Assembly (NCBI GenBank): GCA_002364615.1
Contig: DEYP01000013.1
Span: 62,001-126,000, forward strand
DNA length: 64,000 bases
Reading direction: 5' to 3'
Source: Arsukibacterium sp. UBA3155
Lineage (GTDB): Bacteria; Pseudomonadota; Gammaproteobacteria; Enterobacterales; Alteromonadaceae
The notes beneath the pieces were generated by a model. It saw nothing but the letters and a program-made list of their open reading frames with translations, was not told the DNA's origin and ran no database searches. The translations under genes were made by a program, and so were the position numbers. Of this stretch, positions 56,256-64,000 are shown one piece after another; position 1 is the first letter of the stretch, and the number at the start of each line of letters is the position of its first letter.

Positions 56256-56848
56256 TTAGGCTTACTACCCGTGAATTTTGACATAGTTGCTTCACCAGCA
56301 GCAGATATACCCTCACGCACAAATACTTTTTTCACCGTTAGAAAAAGTATTTTGATATCCAGCCACAAGCTGCGGTTATCCACATACCAGACATCAAGCT
56401 TAAGCTTTTCTTCCCAACTAATCGCATTACGGCCATTTACCTGCGCCCAGCCAGTAATGCCAGGCCGAACTTCGTGCCGTCTTGCCTGTTCAGCAGAATA
56501 TAAAGGTAAATACTCCATTAGCAATGGACGCGGCCCAACTAAACTCATATCACCTTTTAAAACATTAAAAAGCCCAGGCAGCTCATCTAAGCTGGTAGAC
56601 CGTAAAATTCGACCAAAGCGTGTCAAACGTTGATCATCCGGTAACGTCTTACCATCGATACCTACTGAGTCAAGCATCGTTCGAAACTTAAGTATTTTGA
56701 AAGCTTTACGATTAAAACCGGGTCTAACTTGACTAAATATAACCGGTCTTCCTAATTTCAGACTTACAAGCAAACCGACAACAATCATCAATGGAAGTGT
56801 TAAGGCTAAACCGACTGAGGACAACAAAATATCAACTAATCTTTTCAC
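56252..56848 (-). CDS. initiating phosphoglycosyl transferase (PglC/WcaJ-type sugar transferase)
   Basis: This 198-residue protein has the compact PglC form: one N-terminal re-entrant helix (about 5-30), FKILKFRTM, STSLDELPGLFNVLKGDMSL with the catalytic Asp-Glu pair, VGPRPLLMEYLPLYS, and RPGITGWAQVNGRN. It moves a sugar phosphate from UDP-sugar to undecaprenyl phosphate, which starts repeat-unit assembly. It overlaps genes on both sides by 4 bases. Confidence 0.93.
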   Translation of the reverse strand: MKRLVDILLSSVGLALTLPLMIVVGLLVSLKLGRPVIFSQVRPGFNRKAFKILKFRTMLDSVGIDGKTLPDDQRLTRFGRILRSTSLDELPGLFNVLKGDMSLVGPRPLLMEYLPLYSAEQARRHEVRPGITGWAQVNGRNAISWEEKLKLDVWYVDNRSLWLDIKILFLTVKKVFVREGISAAGEATMSKFTGSKPK

Positions 56849-58074
56849 TTAAATAATACCTTAGCTAGGCTATCTGAAAGTTTGGAATAATCATGATGTT
56901 TGACGGCGTAAAGATGACCATTCTCACCCAGAATATCAAGTTCGTTCTGGGTTTTTGATTTTAAATTCAAAACAGCATCTGCTATAGCTTGTGGATCTTC
57001 AGCGGGAACAGATATACCCGCGTTTGCATTTACAACAAAATCGAAACTACCAGAATAAGAATGTATAATTGGTTTTCCAGCCATCATATACTCAGGCAAT
57101 TTATTAGGTGCGATACCAAATCTATAAATAGACTCTTTTCGCCAACCAATAAAACAAGCATTGAAAGCCCTTAACATTGATTGAATTTGTGATTTTCTGA
57201 TTGCCTCTATAAATACTACATTACTCAGACCTCTTGCCTGCTCCATTAAGTTTCGCTTCTCTTTCCCATCACCGACTAATACAAAAACTACATCAGTCTC
57301 ATTTTTTAATATGTAAGCAGCTTTAATCAAAATATCTAAAGCATTAGCAACACCCAATGTACCGGTGTATCCTACCAAGAACTTATCTTTCGGCAATTTT
57401 TCTACAATACTATCAGGTAAAGGTGATGTTTGTGATATCTCAGACATGTCAATACCATTAGGAATCCAATAGAATTTATCTCGAGTTAGCCCCCTTGCTA
57501 CCATATGTTCAACAGCATTTGGAAGGTTTGACAAAACTATATCTGAAACTCGGTAAGCCCTATCTTCAATCCATTGTAAAAAACGAATAAAAAGGTGCTT
57601 GGCAGAACGACCACCAAGTTCAATAAATGTCAAAGGCCAAATATCACGAACTTCAAAGACAAGTTTCGCTCCAAATTTTTTAGCTAATCGTTGGACAGAA
57701 AGAAAAGGTATCAAAGATGGGGAGCTGTATAGAATAACATCAGGCTTGTTCGATATAAATTCTAATAAATAGCGCAATTTCCAAGCAAAGACGAACCAAT
57801 TAAGTATCCTTTTTATGCTGTGAGCGTTAGAGTATTTTGATACCCTAACCCAAACAAAATTAAACCCTGAAACTTGCTCAATGTTTAATTCACTTTTACA
57901 CAAAGGAGGTTCTCTTAACAAATGCGTATAACTCGCAGCAACTACATATACGCTGTATCCACGCTTTGAAAGCTCCTTAGCCAAATAATAATGACGACCA
58001 CCCATTGAAGTTTCAGGGGTTGAGGCATATTGGTTTATGATCCAAATAGTTTTAATTTTCTTACTAACGTGCAT
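56845..58074 (-). CDS. glycosyltransferase family 4 (WbuB-like)
   Basis: The 409-residue GT-B enzyme has an N-terminal acceptor domain (WIINQYASTPETSMGGRHYY, WPLTFIELGGRS) and a C-terminal GT4 domain with VGYTGTLGVANALDILIKAA, FVLVGDGKEK and NKLPEYMMAGKPII. The Glu in NKLPEYM belongs to the usual EX7E motif. It likely adds the second sugar of the repeat unit. Base use is more A+T-rich than the genes to its left. Confidence 0.9.
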   Translation of the reverse strand: MHVSKKIKTIWIINQYASTPETSMGGRHYYLAKELSKRGYSVYVVAASYTHLLREPPLCKSELNIEQVSGFNFVWVRVSKYSNAHSIKRILNWFVFAWKLRYLLEFISNKPDVILYSSPSLIPFLSVQRLAKKFGAKLVFEVRDIWPLTFIELGGRSAKHLFIRFLQWIEDRAYRVSDIVLSNLPNAVEHMVARGLTRDKFYWIPNGIDMSEISQTSPLPDSIVEKLPKDKFLVGYTGTLGVANALDILIKAAYILKNETDVVFVLVGDGKEKRNLMEQARGLSNVVFIEAIRKSQIQSMLRAFNACFIGWRKESIYRFGIAPNKLPEYMMAGKPIIHSYSGSFDFVVNANAGISVPAEDPQAIADAVLNLKSKTQNELDILGENGHLYAVKHHDYSKLSDSLAKVLFK

Positions 58075-58174
58075 AATAAGCCTAACAGATAGATGGAGTC
58101 ATGAGTTAAAAAAAGATGAGATTATCATCTGCTGAATTCGTCTAAGAAATAAACAAATATGTAAATATTGAAAA

Positions 58175-59947
58175 TCAGTTTTGCTTTTTCCACCAATTGA
58201 AAACTTCGCAGCCAAATACTGCGCCGCTGCAAGATTTAAAATCTAAGTAATGATCTTTAATCTTAACCAATTTCACATTATTTTCGAAAATATATTCGGA
58301 TATTACCAGTTGTCCTGAAGTAGTAGATGAAAGTAGCGAATATGTTAAAAAAAGTAGCTGGTCATCATAGTCTGGATAGCTTCTAATAATATCATTCTCA
58401 TAATAACCACTAAAAAATGGCGAATTCCCTAAAACGCCTGTAGGTAAGTAGCGCCAACTAGGTTCATAAAATTCTGAACCACTGACAAAAAAAGAAAATT
58501 TATTATCATCTTTAACAACATTCTCTGCAATATCGTTGATGAATATGGGCATATTTTTATTTAGTAAAAGACTCGCTTCTAGCAAAAAATCTAACACCAA
58601 GGTGGCATGTATCGTGTCTTCAAATAAAAGGTCACTAGTTGCGAGTTGAGAGGGCCGTGTTTGGCTAGAAAATCTAGAAGAATCCCATCCATCATAGAAT
58701 GATGATGGCCAGTAGCGCCAGATAATAGTATCAGAATTAGCTTGAAGATCTTCCGTAAATTTATTAAATAATATTTCAACACGGTTGTAATATGAAATAT
58801 CATTAGTCATCTCATACAATTTTATAAGAACCAGGCCCAAAGCAAACTGCTGATTATATGGCATTACTATGCCGTCATAATCCACATCTGAAGTGCTCTG
58901 TATTCTATACTCATGATAATCTTCGTACCATTGATCCTCATAAAACTCAATCATTCTCTTTGCTTTAAGAAGGATATCATTGGAAGTATTATACTCACCT
59001 AGAATACTAAGTCCTGTTAGAATAGCATTCCAAATAAGACCATTATCAACTGCAAAGGCAATCTCACTAGTACCAGAAATGGAATACTTCTTACTATATA
59101 GAAGTCCATTTTCATCAAACTTTGACACTATTTCTTGAACAGATTGCTTTAACAACAACTTAATCTCTGGTTGCCGAAATTTTTTATATAAAACACTCAA
59201 TGATTGCAGTCTATAAGACTGATTATTCGACACCCTTCCAAGGTAATCATTTGAAAAACTAAAAGGCTCATTACCTTGTTCAACGAAGAGTTTTTTGAGC
59301 GCCCAAAAATAATGTAGAGCACCACTTGATCCTCTTACGCTATATAACCGTTCCATATTATTATTGGAACCGGAGATGTAAATAGATTCTTCGAAACTCT
59401 CGACGAAAACTTGAGTAAAAGCACGGTCGAATACCTTAAATTCATATGTAAGGGTATCTGAATAAAAGAAAACTCCAGCTATGTAATTTTTAGCTCTAAA
59501 AATAGCATTAGAAAAGGAACGAGATGGCTGACAATTATGTTGAACTTCTGATAAATCCATTTTACAAATATACTGTCTATCTGATAAGAACTTCAGCCAA
59601 TAAAGTATCCCATCAACTAAAACGGGGGAATAGTGATAACCCAACCCGACATGCAGTTGCTTACCATTAAGGATAATATTAGTTTGTGTATTAGAATTTT
59701 TAACTTCAACCCAAACGACATCATTGCCAAATACATCTAAATCATACTTAAGGCTTTCACTATTAGTAATTCTAATCCCGTCTCTATAAACATTAGAATT
59801 ACCTTCTTTATCAAACCTAATAGAGTAATGAATATCTGTATAAAAAACAGACGATAATACAGGTGAAATTAGCGTGCTGTCCCCATCAGACTTGCACGAT
59901 GAAAGTAGTAACAAACTCAGTAAAAAAAAAAATATTTTTTTATCCAA
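58175..59947 (-). CDS. unrecognised lipoprotein in the polysaccharide locus
   Basis: I choose the TTG at 59947, which has GGGAAG at 6 bases and starts a lipoprotein signal (Met-Asp-Lys-Lys, hydrophobic core, lipobox LLSSC). The mature protein has about 570 residues. Its first 200 residues look beta-rich. The rest looks like an alpha/alpha toroid (QQFALGLVLIKLYEMTNDISYYNRV), the fold seen in glucuronyl C5-epimerases and polysaccharide lyases. No catalytic motif is recognised. Codons 5-9 contain an 11-T tract. It overlaps the Wzz-like gene by 8 bases. A role in altering the polymer is inference. Confidence 0.55.
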   Translation of the reverse strand: MDKKIFFFLLSLLLLSSCKSDGDSTLISPVLSSVFYTDIHYSIRFDKEGNSNVYRDGIRITNSESLKYDLDVFGNDVVWVEVKNSNTQTNIILNGKQLHVGLGYHYSPVLVDGILYWLKFLSDRQYICKMDLSEVQHNCQPSRSFSNAIFRAKNYIAGVFFYSDTLTYEFKVFDRAFTQVFVESFEESIYISGSNNNMERLYSVRGSSGALHYFWALKKLFVEQGNEPFSFSNDYLGRVSNNQSYRLQSLSVLYKKFRQPEIKLLLKQSVQEIVSKFDENGLLYSKKYSISGTSEIAFAVDNGLIWNAILTGLSILGEYNTSNDILLKAKRMIEFYEDQWYEDYHEYRIQSTSDVDYDGIVMPYNQQFALGLVLIKLYEMTNDISYYNRVEILFNKFTEDLQANSDTIIWRYWPSSFYDGWDSSRFSSQTRPSQLATSDLLFEDTIHATLVLDFLLEASLLLNKNMPIFINDIAENVVKDDNKFSFFVSGSEFYEPSWRYLPTGVLGNSPFFSGYYENDIIRSYPDYDDQLLFLTYSLLSSTTSGQLVISEYIFENNVKLVKIKDHYLDFKSCSGAVFGCEVFNWWKKQN

Positions 59948-60770
59948 TTCGAACTTCCCGATACACAGCAATAATTAGACCTACGAAAAGACCTGAGATT
60001 AACCCAAGAGCAAGGAGTAGTTTTAAATTAGGCCAAACCCGTTTTACAGGTGCGACTGCCTCGTCAAAAATAGTTATACCAAAGTTTGGTTCAGATTCAG
60101 TAACCAACTTATCAATCAAAAGTTGTAATAGACGATCATTCAACGCGACTTTAACTTCTACAGACAATGTATTGGACTGCAATCGATTTTCTACCAGGAC
60201 AATCGTATTACTCAATGATCTCAATTTTAACTCTTGCAATCTAGAGTTAGCATGAATTGCAACTTTGTTAGCCCAGTCAGCTGCCTCGGCTGGATTGGTC
60301 CAACGAGATGATATAACAAGATGCCCATAGTCATAATCATACCTAGTTGAAAAAATATTCCTAAACGATCTGATTGCTGCCCAATCTTCAGAACCTTCAG
60401 CAACCCAAGTACCTCCGTCGTACGAATCAGAGTTTACTACCTGACTGATTCCGCTACTTATCATAAAATCTATGGCAAATGAACTACCAGACATTAATGA
60501 TTGAATCTGCTTCTCTGAGCTACTTAAGGTATTTCCACTCAATATTGAACTTACATCAGGTACGCCAGAGAAACTAAATCCACTACTAATGTTTTTTATA
60601 GGAGAACCAATTATAACTTCTGCTTGATACATGGTAGTCATCAATTTTGACGATAATAATGAAATACCACCACCTAAAACACAGCATATCATTATAATGT
60701 ATTTAGAACGCCAGACAATTTTAAAAAAGTCTGACAATTTCAAATAACTTTCATTGTAGGGTGATTTCAT
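59940..60770 (-). CDS. Wzz/chain-length determinant family protein
   Basis: The 276-residue protein has two membrane helices, near the N-terminus (IIMICCVLGGGISLLSSKLM, about 25-45) and C-terminus (LLLALGLISGLFVGLIIAVY, about 250-270). The periplasmic part between them is mostly helical, and a VWPNLKLLLAL stretch precedes the second helix. This is the polysaccharide co-polymerase layout that sets chain length. There is no tyrosine kinase domain. A Wzz implies a Wzy-type pathway, though no Wzy is visible in the window. Confidence 0.87.
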   Translation of the reverse strand: MKSPYNESYLKLSDFFKIVWRSKYIIMICCVLGGGISLLSSKLMTTMYQAEVIIGSPIKNISSGFSFSGVPDVSSILSGNTLSSSEKQIQSLMSGSSFAIDFMISSGISQVVNSDSYDGGTWVAEGSEDWAAIRSFRNIFSTRYDYDYGHLVISSRWTNPAEAADWANKVAIHANSRLQELKLRSLSNTIVLVENRLQSNTLSVEVKVALNDRLLQLLIDKLVTESEPNFGITIFDEAVAPVKRVWPNLKLLLALGLISGLFVGLIIAVYREVRIG

Positions 60771-62520
60771 TATCGATGCCTTTGTTCGATGATTTATTCA
60801 ATTCAAGTTTTTTAGTACAAAACTTCATCAAATCCTGATCATGTGTTACTACAATAACTATTCTGTCTTTAGATAAATCTTGAATAAGTCGACCGATAGC
60901 ATTAGTCATATCCAAATCTAGTGCTGCACTTGGTTCATCAAGGATTAAAATACTTTTATCGAAATATAGTACTCTGGAGATTGCTAGTCTATGTTTCTGG
61001 CCTCCAGAAAGCATACGTCCAGAATCCCCCACGTGTCTGTTGAGACCTTCAGGACTATCGACATAAAGACTATTCAAGCCTACCCGGTCGAGAGAAGATT
61101 TTACTAAACCTAAATCGATGTCAGGCTCTGCTAAACCCAAGGCTACATTCTCCGAAAGACTTGCAGACAAGAGGAAGCAACTCTGTGGGATATACATAAT
61201 GTGCTCTCTTGAAAAGTCTATAGAGCTTGAGTGCACTAACTTAACACCGTTGACTTTGACTGTCCCTTTACCTGGAGGTAATAGTCCGAGCATAACTTTT
61301 AACAATGTTGTCTTTCCTGTTCCTGATGGCCCTACAATTCCTAAAACATCACCTTTAACAAGTTTGAAGTCTATACCTTCGAAAATATTCTTTCCACCAC
61401 CATAAGAGAACGCTAAATCCAACATTTCAAATGAGTCAACATTAGGTCCTTTTAACGTAACACAATCAACTGAACCAGACTTACTCAAAAATTTATCATT
61501 GTCTTCAGACTTTACTAAGGACTTGTCAAGTGAGTCTAATAACAACTCAATGTCGTTGAGCAGTGGCTCAGAAAATCTTATTTTATTGACATAATTTATT
61601 ATGTTATTTATTACTGGTATAAGTCTAACAATTCCAATGCCAAAAGCGCCTGCAATCGCACCAACATCAACTAAACTTGCGCTTGTACTAAAAGCCCAAA
61701 ATGAACCAATAACAAAAGAAAGAACGACTACAAACTCTAATAAATATCTTGGTATCGCTTGTAAAACATAGAATTTTGCTCCTGTTGTGGCGAATCGATG
61801 TGAGCTCATGTCTATTTTGTTTACAAAGTAACTACCTAAATTATGAACTTTTGTTTCAACGAATCCATCAATTGACTGCCTTGCCGACTCTATAACATTT
61901 TCTTGCGCATTTAACATTTCTTTGGAATATCCTGTCGAGCGTTTTCTTGTCACAAAAGCGAATAAGATCCCCAGGACCATCATCATCGAAAATAGAAAAA
62001 TAGCTACGTGAGTATCAATTATTATTAATGTTGCAATAATCAAAGTAAATACAACTATTTCCGTCACCAACCTAATAGATGAATGAAGGCCCTCTTCAAT
62101 AAACCTAGGTATCGACGTAACAACTGTCTGTATTAGTTTACTAGGTTCTTGTTTTAAGTACTCTAAATAGCTAAGAGAGAAAAATGAAGTGACTACTTTC
62201 TTTGTTAACTGAACTTGTTTATTGGAAATAAATATCACAACCCAGTACTGAACAGATAAAGAAACCAACACTTTGATAATAGATGCTATAAGTAGCGTAA
62301 ATAAGGCGATTTCTGCTATGTGTTCTACAGGAATACCAAAAGTTGCAAGTTTTGATATTATCGGAGATGAACCTTCAAATGCAGCGGCTATACTTATAGG
62401 AATTAAACCTATGACTAGGGCATCTAATAACCCTGAAATACTTATAAAAAGTACAATTGTAATATACTTAAAACTTGTAACTTCAGCAATCTTAAGAATC
62501 TTCTTTAAATAGCTTATCAT
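60751..62520 (-). CDS. fused ABC transporter permease/ATPase, possible PglK-type flippase
   Basis: The 589-residue protein has six membrane helices (about 20-320) and an ATPase domain (about 360-585). Walker A is GPSGTGKTTLLK, signature MLSGGQKHRLAISR, Walker B ILILDEPSAALDLD and the switch His in VVTHDQDL. The single-chain half-transporter form fits PglK, the lipid-linked oligosaccharide flippase. A Wzx is not seen in the window, so it may do that job. It overlaps the HisF2 gene by 4 bases and the Wzz-like gene by 20. Confidence 0.87.
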   Translation of the reverse strand: MISYLKKILKIAEVTSFKYITIVLFISISGLLDALVIGLIPISIAAAFEGSSPIISKLATFGIPVEHIAEIALFTLLIASIIKVLVSLSVQYWVVIFISNKQVQLTKKVVTSFFSLSYLEYLKQEPSKLIQTVVTSIPRFIEEGLHSSIRLVTEIVVFTLIIATLIIIDTHVAIFLFSMMMVLGILFAFVTRKRSTGYSKEMLNAQENVIESARQSIDGFVETKVHNLGSYFVNKIDMSSHRFATTGAKFYVLQAIPRYLLEFVVVLSFVIGSFWAFSTSASLVDVGAIAGAFGIGIVRLIPVINNIINYVNKIRFSEPLLNDIELLLDSLDKSLVKSEDNDKFLSKSGSVDCVTLKGPNVDSFEMLDLAFSYGGGKNIFEGIDFKLVKGDVLGIVGPSGTGKTTLLKVMLGLLPPGKGTVKVNGVKLVHSSSIDFSREHIMYIPQSCFLLSASLSENVALGLAEPDIDLGLVKSSLDRVGLNSLYVDSPEGLNRHVGDSGRMLSGGQKHRLAISRVLYFDKSILILDEPSAALDLDMTNAIGRLIQDLSKDRIVIVVTHDQDLMKFCTKKLELNKSSNKGIDNEITLQ

Positions 62521-63275
62521 ATATTCAACATTGATTTTATTGAGGTTTCAGGGTAGCTAATCATAATCCCTTTTGTCTTACTTGAATAAACAAATATACT
62601 ACCCGCAGCTGCACCAGTGACACCTTTTATATCAAGTAATTCTCTTACATGATCAATAGACCCCGCTCCTCCACATACTACACATGGCACATCAATTTCA
62701 TTTGTTAAACTTCGAATATGTTCTATGTCATAGCCGTTCATTAAACCATCAGCATCAGCGTAATTAATAAAAATTTCGCCAACACCTGCTTTTTTAAGTT
62801 TAAGTAAATGTGATGACATATCTAACTTCATTATTTTTTGCGAAGAAGAATTAAACAAGTGATAATTACCAAAAAAGCTCTTTTTTATTGTTACACCAGA
62901 CACAACGGAGCTTGAACCAAATCTGCTAGCTGCCTCTTGAACAAGTAGATAATCATCGTTATAGTTATGTGAATCTATACATACCTTTTCAATGCCCATG
63001 CGGTAGAGCTTTGACATAGTCTGTATGTCTTTAACTCCACCTGCATAAGTAATAGGGATAAAGCACTCATAGACGATTTCCTCTAGCATTTTGAAATTAA
63101 CACCATTTGATGATGCGCTCTTATCACAAATGACTAGTTCATCAACCTCTTTGTCCGAAAAGATTCTTGCTGCGTTAATAGGGTCGCCAATATAAGTTTC
63201 ATTCTTAAATCGCACGGTTTTAACTAAGCGCTTATTATTAATCAAAAGTACAGGTATTACTCTTTTTTCAAACAC
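62517..63275 (-). CDS. HisF2-type cyclase/synthase subunit of sugar amidotransferase
   Basis: The 252-residue (beta/alpha)8 protein looks like HisF but belongs to the polysaccharide paralogues. The opening RVIPVLLINNKRLVKTV lacks the catalytic Asp of true HisF (usual CLDV). Phosphate-binding loops TYAGGVKD and CGGAGS remain. With HisH2 it provides ammonia for WbpG-type acetamidino transfer to a sugar. It overlaps hisH2 by 8 bases. No other histidine biosynthesis gene is nearby. Confidence 0.9.
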   Translation of the reverse strand: MFEKRVIPVLLINNKRLVKTVRFKNETYIGDPINAARIFSDKEVDELVICDKSASSNGVNFKMLEEIVYECFIPITYAGGVKDIQTMSKLYRMGIEKVCIDSHNYNDDYLLVQEAASRFGSSSVVSGVTIKKSFFGNYHLFNSSSQKIMKLDMSSHLLKLKKAGVGEIFINYADADGLMNGYDIEHIRSLTNEIDVPCVVCGGAGSIDHVRELLDIKGVTGAAAGSIFVYSSKTKGIMISYPETSIKSMLNI

Positions 63276-63894
63276 AGCTCAACTCCAGTACGCTTTTAAA
63301 GAGAGCCATTCCATTCTTTCCACTTTTTTCTGGGTGAAATTGAAAGCCGAAAATATTTTTATTTCTAACTGCCGATATGAAACTACTACCGTAAACAGTT
63401 TTTGACAGAATGTACTCTTCATCACATTCAAAATGATAAGAGTGTACGAAGTAGAAACGTCCTGGCTCATCCCAGTTTTCAGAGAATGGGAGCTGCTTAA
63501 ATTCGACTCTGTTCCACCCCATGTGAGGGACAGGAAGTTTCGTATCACAACCCGTAAAATTAAACTTTTTTACGTAGCCAGGGATCATACCAAGCCCATC
63601 CAACTTACCCTCCTCGCTACCATTTGAAAGTATTTGCATTCCTAAACAAATCCCAACAAAAACATTACCAGGTAAAGACACATATGCCTCTAACCTTTGT
63701 CTTAGCGAACTGCTATTTATTATCTGCATAGCAGTGTCAAAAGCGCCAACACCAGGAAGTATTACTAAATCGAACTCTTCTAAATCGCATTCAAGAGATA
63801 AAAGCTCGGCATTAGCGCCAAGCCTCCTAATTAGATTCACAACCGAGCTGAAATTTCCAACTCCTAAATCAATTACACCTATCCTACGATCCAT
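63268..63894 (-). CDS. HisH2-type glutamine amidotransferase
   Basis: The start is the ATG at 63894 (MDRRIGVIDLGVGNF); the open frame continues upstream into the preceding gene. This 208-residue class I amidotransferase has the full triad: Cys in GICLGMQIL (about 80), and His and Glu in FQFHPEKSG. It releases ammonia from glutamine for its HisF2 partner. The position hisH2-hisF2 after an amidotransferase gene is as in Pseudomonas O-antigen loci. Confidence 0.9.
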   Translation of the reverse strand: MDRRIGVIDLGVGNFSSVVNLIRRLGANAELLSLECDLEEFDLVILPGVGAFDTAMQIINSSSLRQRLEAYVSLPGNVFVGICLGMQILSNGSEEGKLDGLGMIPGYVKKFNFTGCDTKLPVPHMGWNRVEFKQLPFSENWDEPGRFYFVHSYHFECDEEYILSKTVYGSSFISAVRNKNIFGFQFHPEKSGKNGMALFKSVLELSCV

Positions 63895-64000
63895 TTTTAA
63901 CCCGCTTAACATTTGCACCACGAAGACCAATCCTATTCAAAATAGGAATTTTCTTTATAATCTTCCAATACTTTGCTAATACTCTAAAGTATTTCTCATC
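63884..64000 (-). CDS. C-terminal end of a probable WbpG-like N-acetyl sugar amidotransferase (partial)
   Basis: An open frame enters from the window edge and runs 38 codons (starting DEKYFRVLAKYWKIIKK) to a TAG at 63884-63886, overlapping the hisH2 start by 11 bases. The fragment is basic and has no diagnostic motif. The identity rests on WbpG normally preceding the HisH2-HisF2 pair. Confidence 0.5.
   Translation of the reverse strand, partial: DEKYFRVLAKYWKIIKKIPILNRIGLRGANVKRVKNGS

Noticed and set aside
62517-63894. Histidine biosynthesis genes hisF and hisH
   Set aside because: HisF lacks the catalytic Asp and the neighbours are all polysaccharide genes.
1-64000. PEP-CTERM sorting tails in the window
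   Set aside because: No encoded protein ends with a Pro-Glu-Pro motif plus membrane helix and basic end; only the GlyGly type at 35003 was found.

Overview
The window reads as chromosome of a marine or aquatic gammaproteobacterium, most like the Alteromonadales/Chromatiaceae group around Rheinheimera, Alishewanella and Arsukibacterium. The genus is an inference from gene order: a TonB2-type cluster with a DUF3450 protein and a TPR protein, tkt-epd-pgk-fba divergent from metK behind a MetJ box, and rsmE-gshB-yqgE-ruvX. No rRNA, tRNA, CRISPR array, insertion sequence or prophage is visible.

Region 1 (1-5770) is the edge of an exosortase (XrtA/PEP-CTERM) locus: the start of an exosortase-associated acyltransferase, a patatin-like phospholipase, a secreted trypsin-like protease, and the PrsK-PrsR two-component pair that controls extracellular polysaccharide and PEP-CTERM genes. 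Region 2 (5780-10753) is a six-gene operon on the minus strand: DUF3450, TtpC-like proton-channel protein, ExbB, ExbD, TonB and a TPR protein, which together energise outer-membrane receptors. Region 3 (11016-17931) is central carbon metabolism (tkt, epd, pgk, fba) and, divergently, metK.

Region 4 (18136-40627) is mixed housekeeping: an AbgT transporter, rsmE-gshB-yqgE-ruvX-DUF1653, a Yip1 protein with a MacAB-like efflux set, RNA methyltransferases (yfiF-like, rlmJ, rlmA), an S1/P1 nuclease, an isochorismatase-fold hydrolase, a TonB/ECF sigma/anti-sigma operon with a hairpin over the TonB ribosome binding site, a YciU protein, a secreted subtilase with leucine-rich repeats and a GlyGly-CTERM tail next to a beta-lactamase-fold hydrolase, a MAPEG protein, thymidine kinase and a diguanylate cyclase.

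Region 5 (40663-64000), all on the minus strand, is a large surface-polysaccharide locus. It holds yjbEFGH (gfcABCD), a WbpM/PglF-type dehydratase, galU, ugd, a sulfate activation and uptake block (cysD-cysN-SLC13-cysC), a PglE-PglD-PglC-like set for a bacillosamine-type initiating sugar, a family 4 glycosyltransferase, an unrecognised lipoprotein, a Wzz-like protein, a fused ABC transporter that may be the flippase, and HisF2/HisH2 plus the tail of a probable WbpG-like amidotransferase. From about 56.8 kb to the end the DNA is clearly more A+T-rich than the rest, as expected for a transferred serotype-type block. The strongest candidates for new biology are the TonB leader hairpin, the protease linked to PrsK/PrsR, the sulfate block inside the polysaccharide locus, and the T11 tract in the unknown lipoprotein.
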